From SOIA01 sp050116035 (GTDB taxonomy: Bacteria; Acidobacteriota; Aminicenantia; Aminicenantales; Aminicenantaceae): a DNA stretch of 6,669 bases. The stretch is taken from the NCBI GenBank assembly GCA_050116035.1, contig JASFPJ010000184.1, forward strand, positions 1-6,669. Direction: 5' to 3'. The translations under genes and the position numbers were made by a program. Below are positions 6,657 to 6,669 of this stretch, one piece after another. The first letter of the stretch is position 1; each line of letters starts with the position of its first letter. Under the pieces are notes generated by a model. It was not told the origin of the DNA. It was given only the letters and a program-made list of their open reading frames with translations, and made no database searches.

Positions 6657-6669
6657 CAATGGAAGGATG

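Overview
The window is a gene-dense stretch of a diderm (Gram-negative type) bacterial genome with every supported gene on the minus strand. Diderm is inferred from an outer-membrane beta-barrel protein with a signal peptide and a C-terminal Phe, a LolA-like periplasmic protein and a 12-helix RND/MMPL exporter in one operon. The phylum cannot be fixed from this sequence. Spirochaete, Aminicenantes or Acidobacteria-like anaerobes would fit the family mix, but that is a guess.

Layout in the direction of transcription, right to left. (1) 6656-6441: a 71-residue conserved-type small cytoplasmic protein of unknown function, at or near its true start beside the window edge. (2) 6345-5584: a secreted LolA-like 'outer membrane lipoprotein-sorting' protein. 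(3) 5587-4397: an outer-membrane beta-barrel protein whose ATG overlaps the preceding stop in an ATGA. (4) 4371-1516: a 951-residue RND-superfamily (MMPL/HpnN-like) inner-membrane exporter with a predicted coiled coil in its first periplasmic domain. (5) 1466-831: a protein of the L-2-amino-thiazoline-4-carboxylic acid hydrolase family with a twin-arginine-type N-terminus. (6) 690 to the left edge: the first 230 residues of an NmrA-type NAD(P)-binding protein, preceded by its own sigma-70-like promoter.

Genes 2-4 are tightly packed (4-bp overlap, then 25 bp). Together they supply an inner-membrane pump, a periplasmic carrier and an outer-membrane barrel, so the best reading is a trans-envelope system that moves a lipid or other hydrophobic molecule. 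The cargo is unknown. Gene 5 follows 49 bp behind the pump with a strong ribosome binding site and is probably co-transcribed, but its link to transport is not evident. Gene 6 looks like a separate transcription unit.

There are no RNA genes, mobile elements, CRISPR arrays or notable repeats, and no gene-free stretch longer than about 135 bases.
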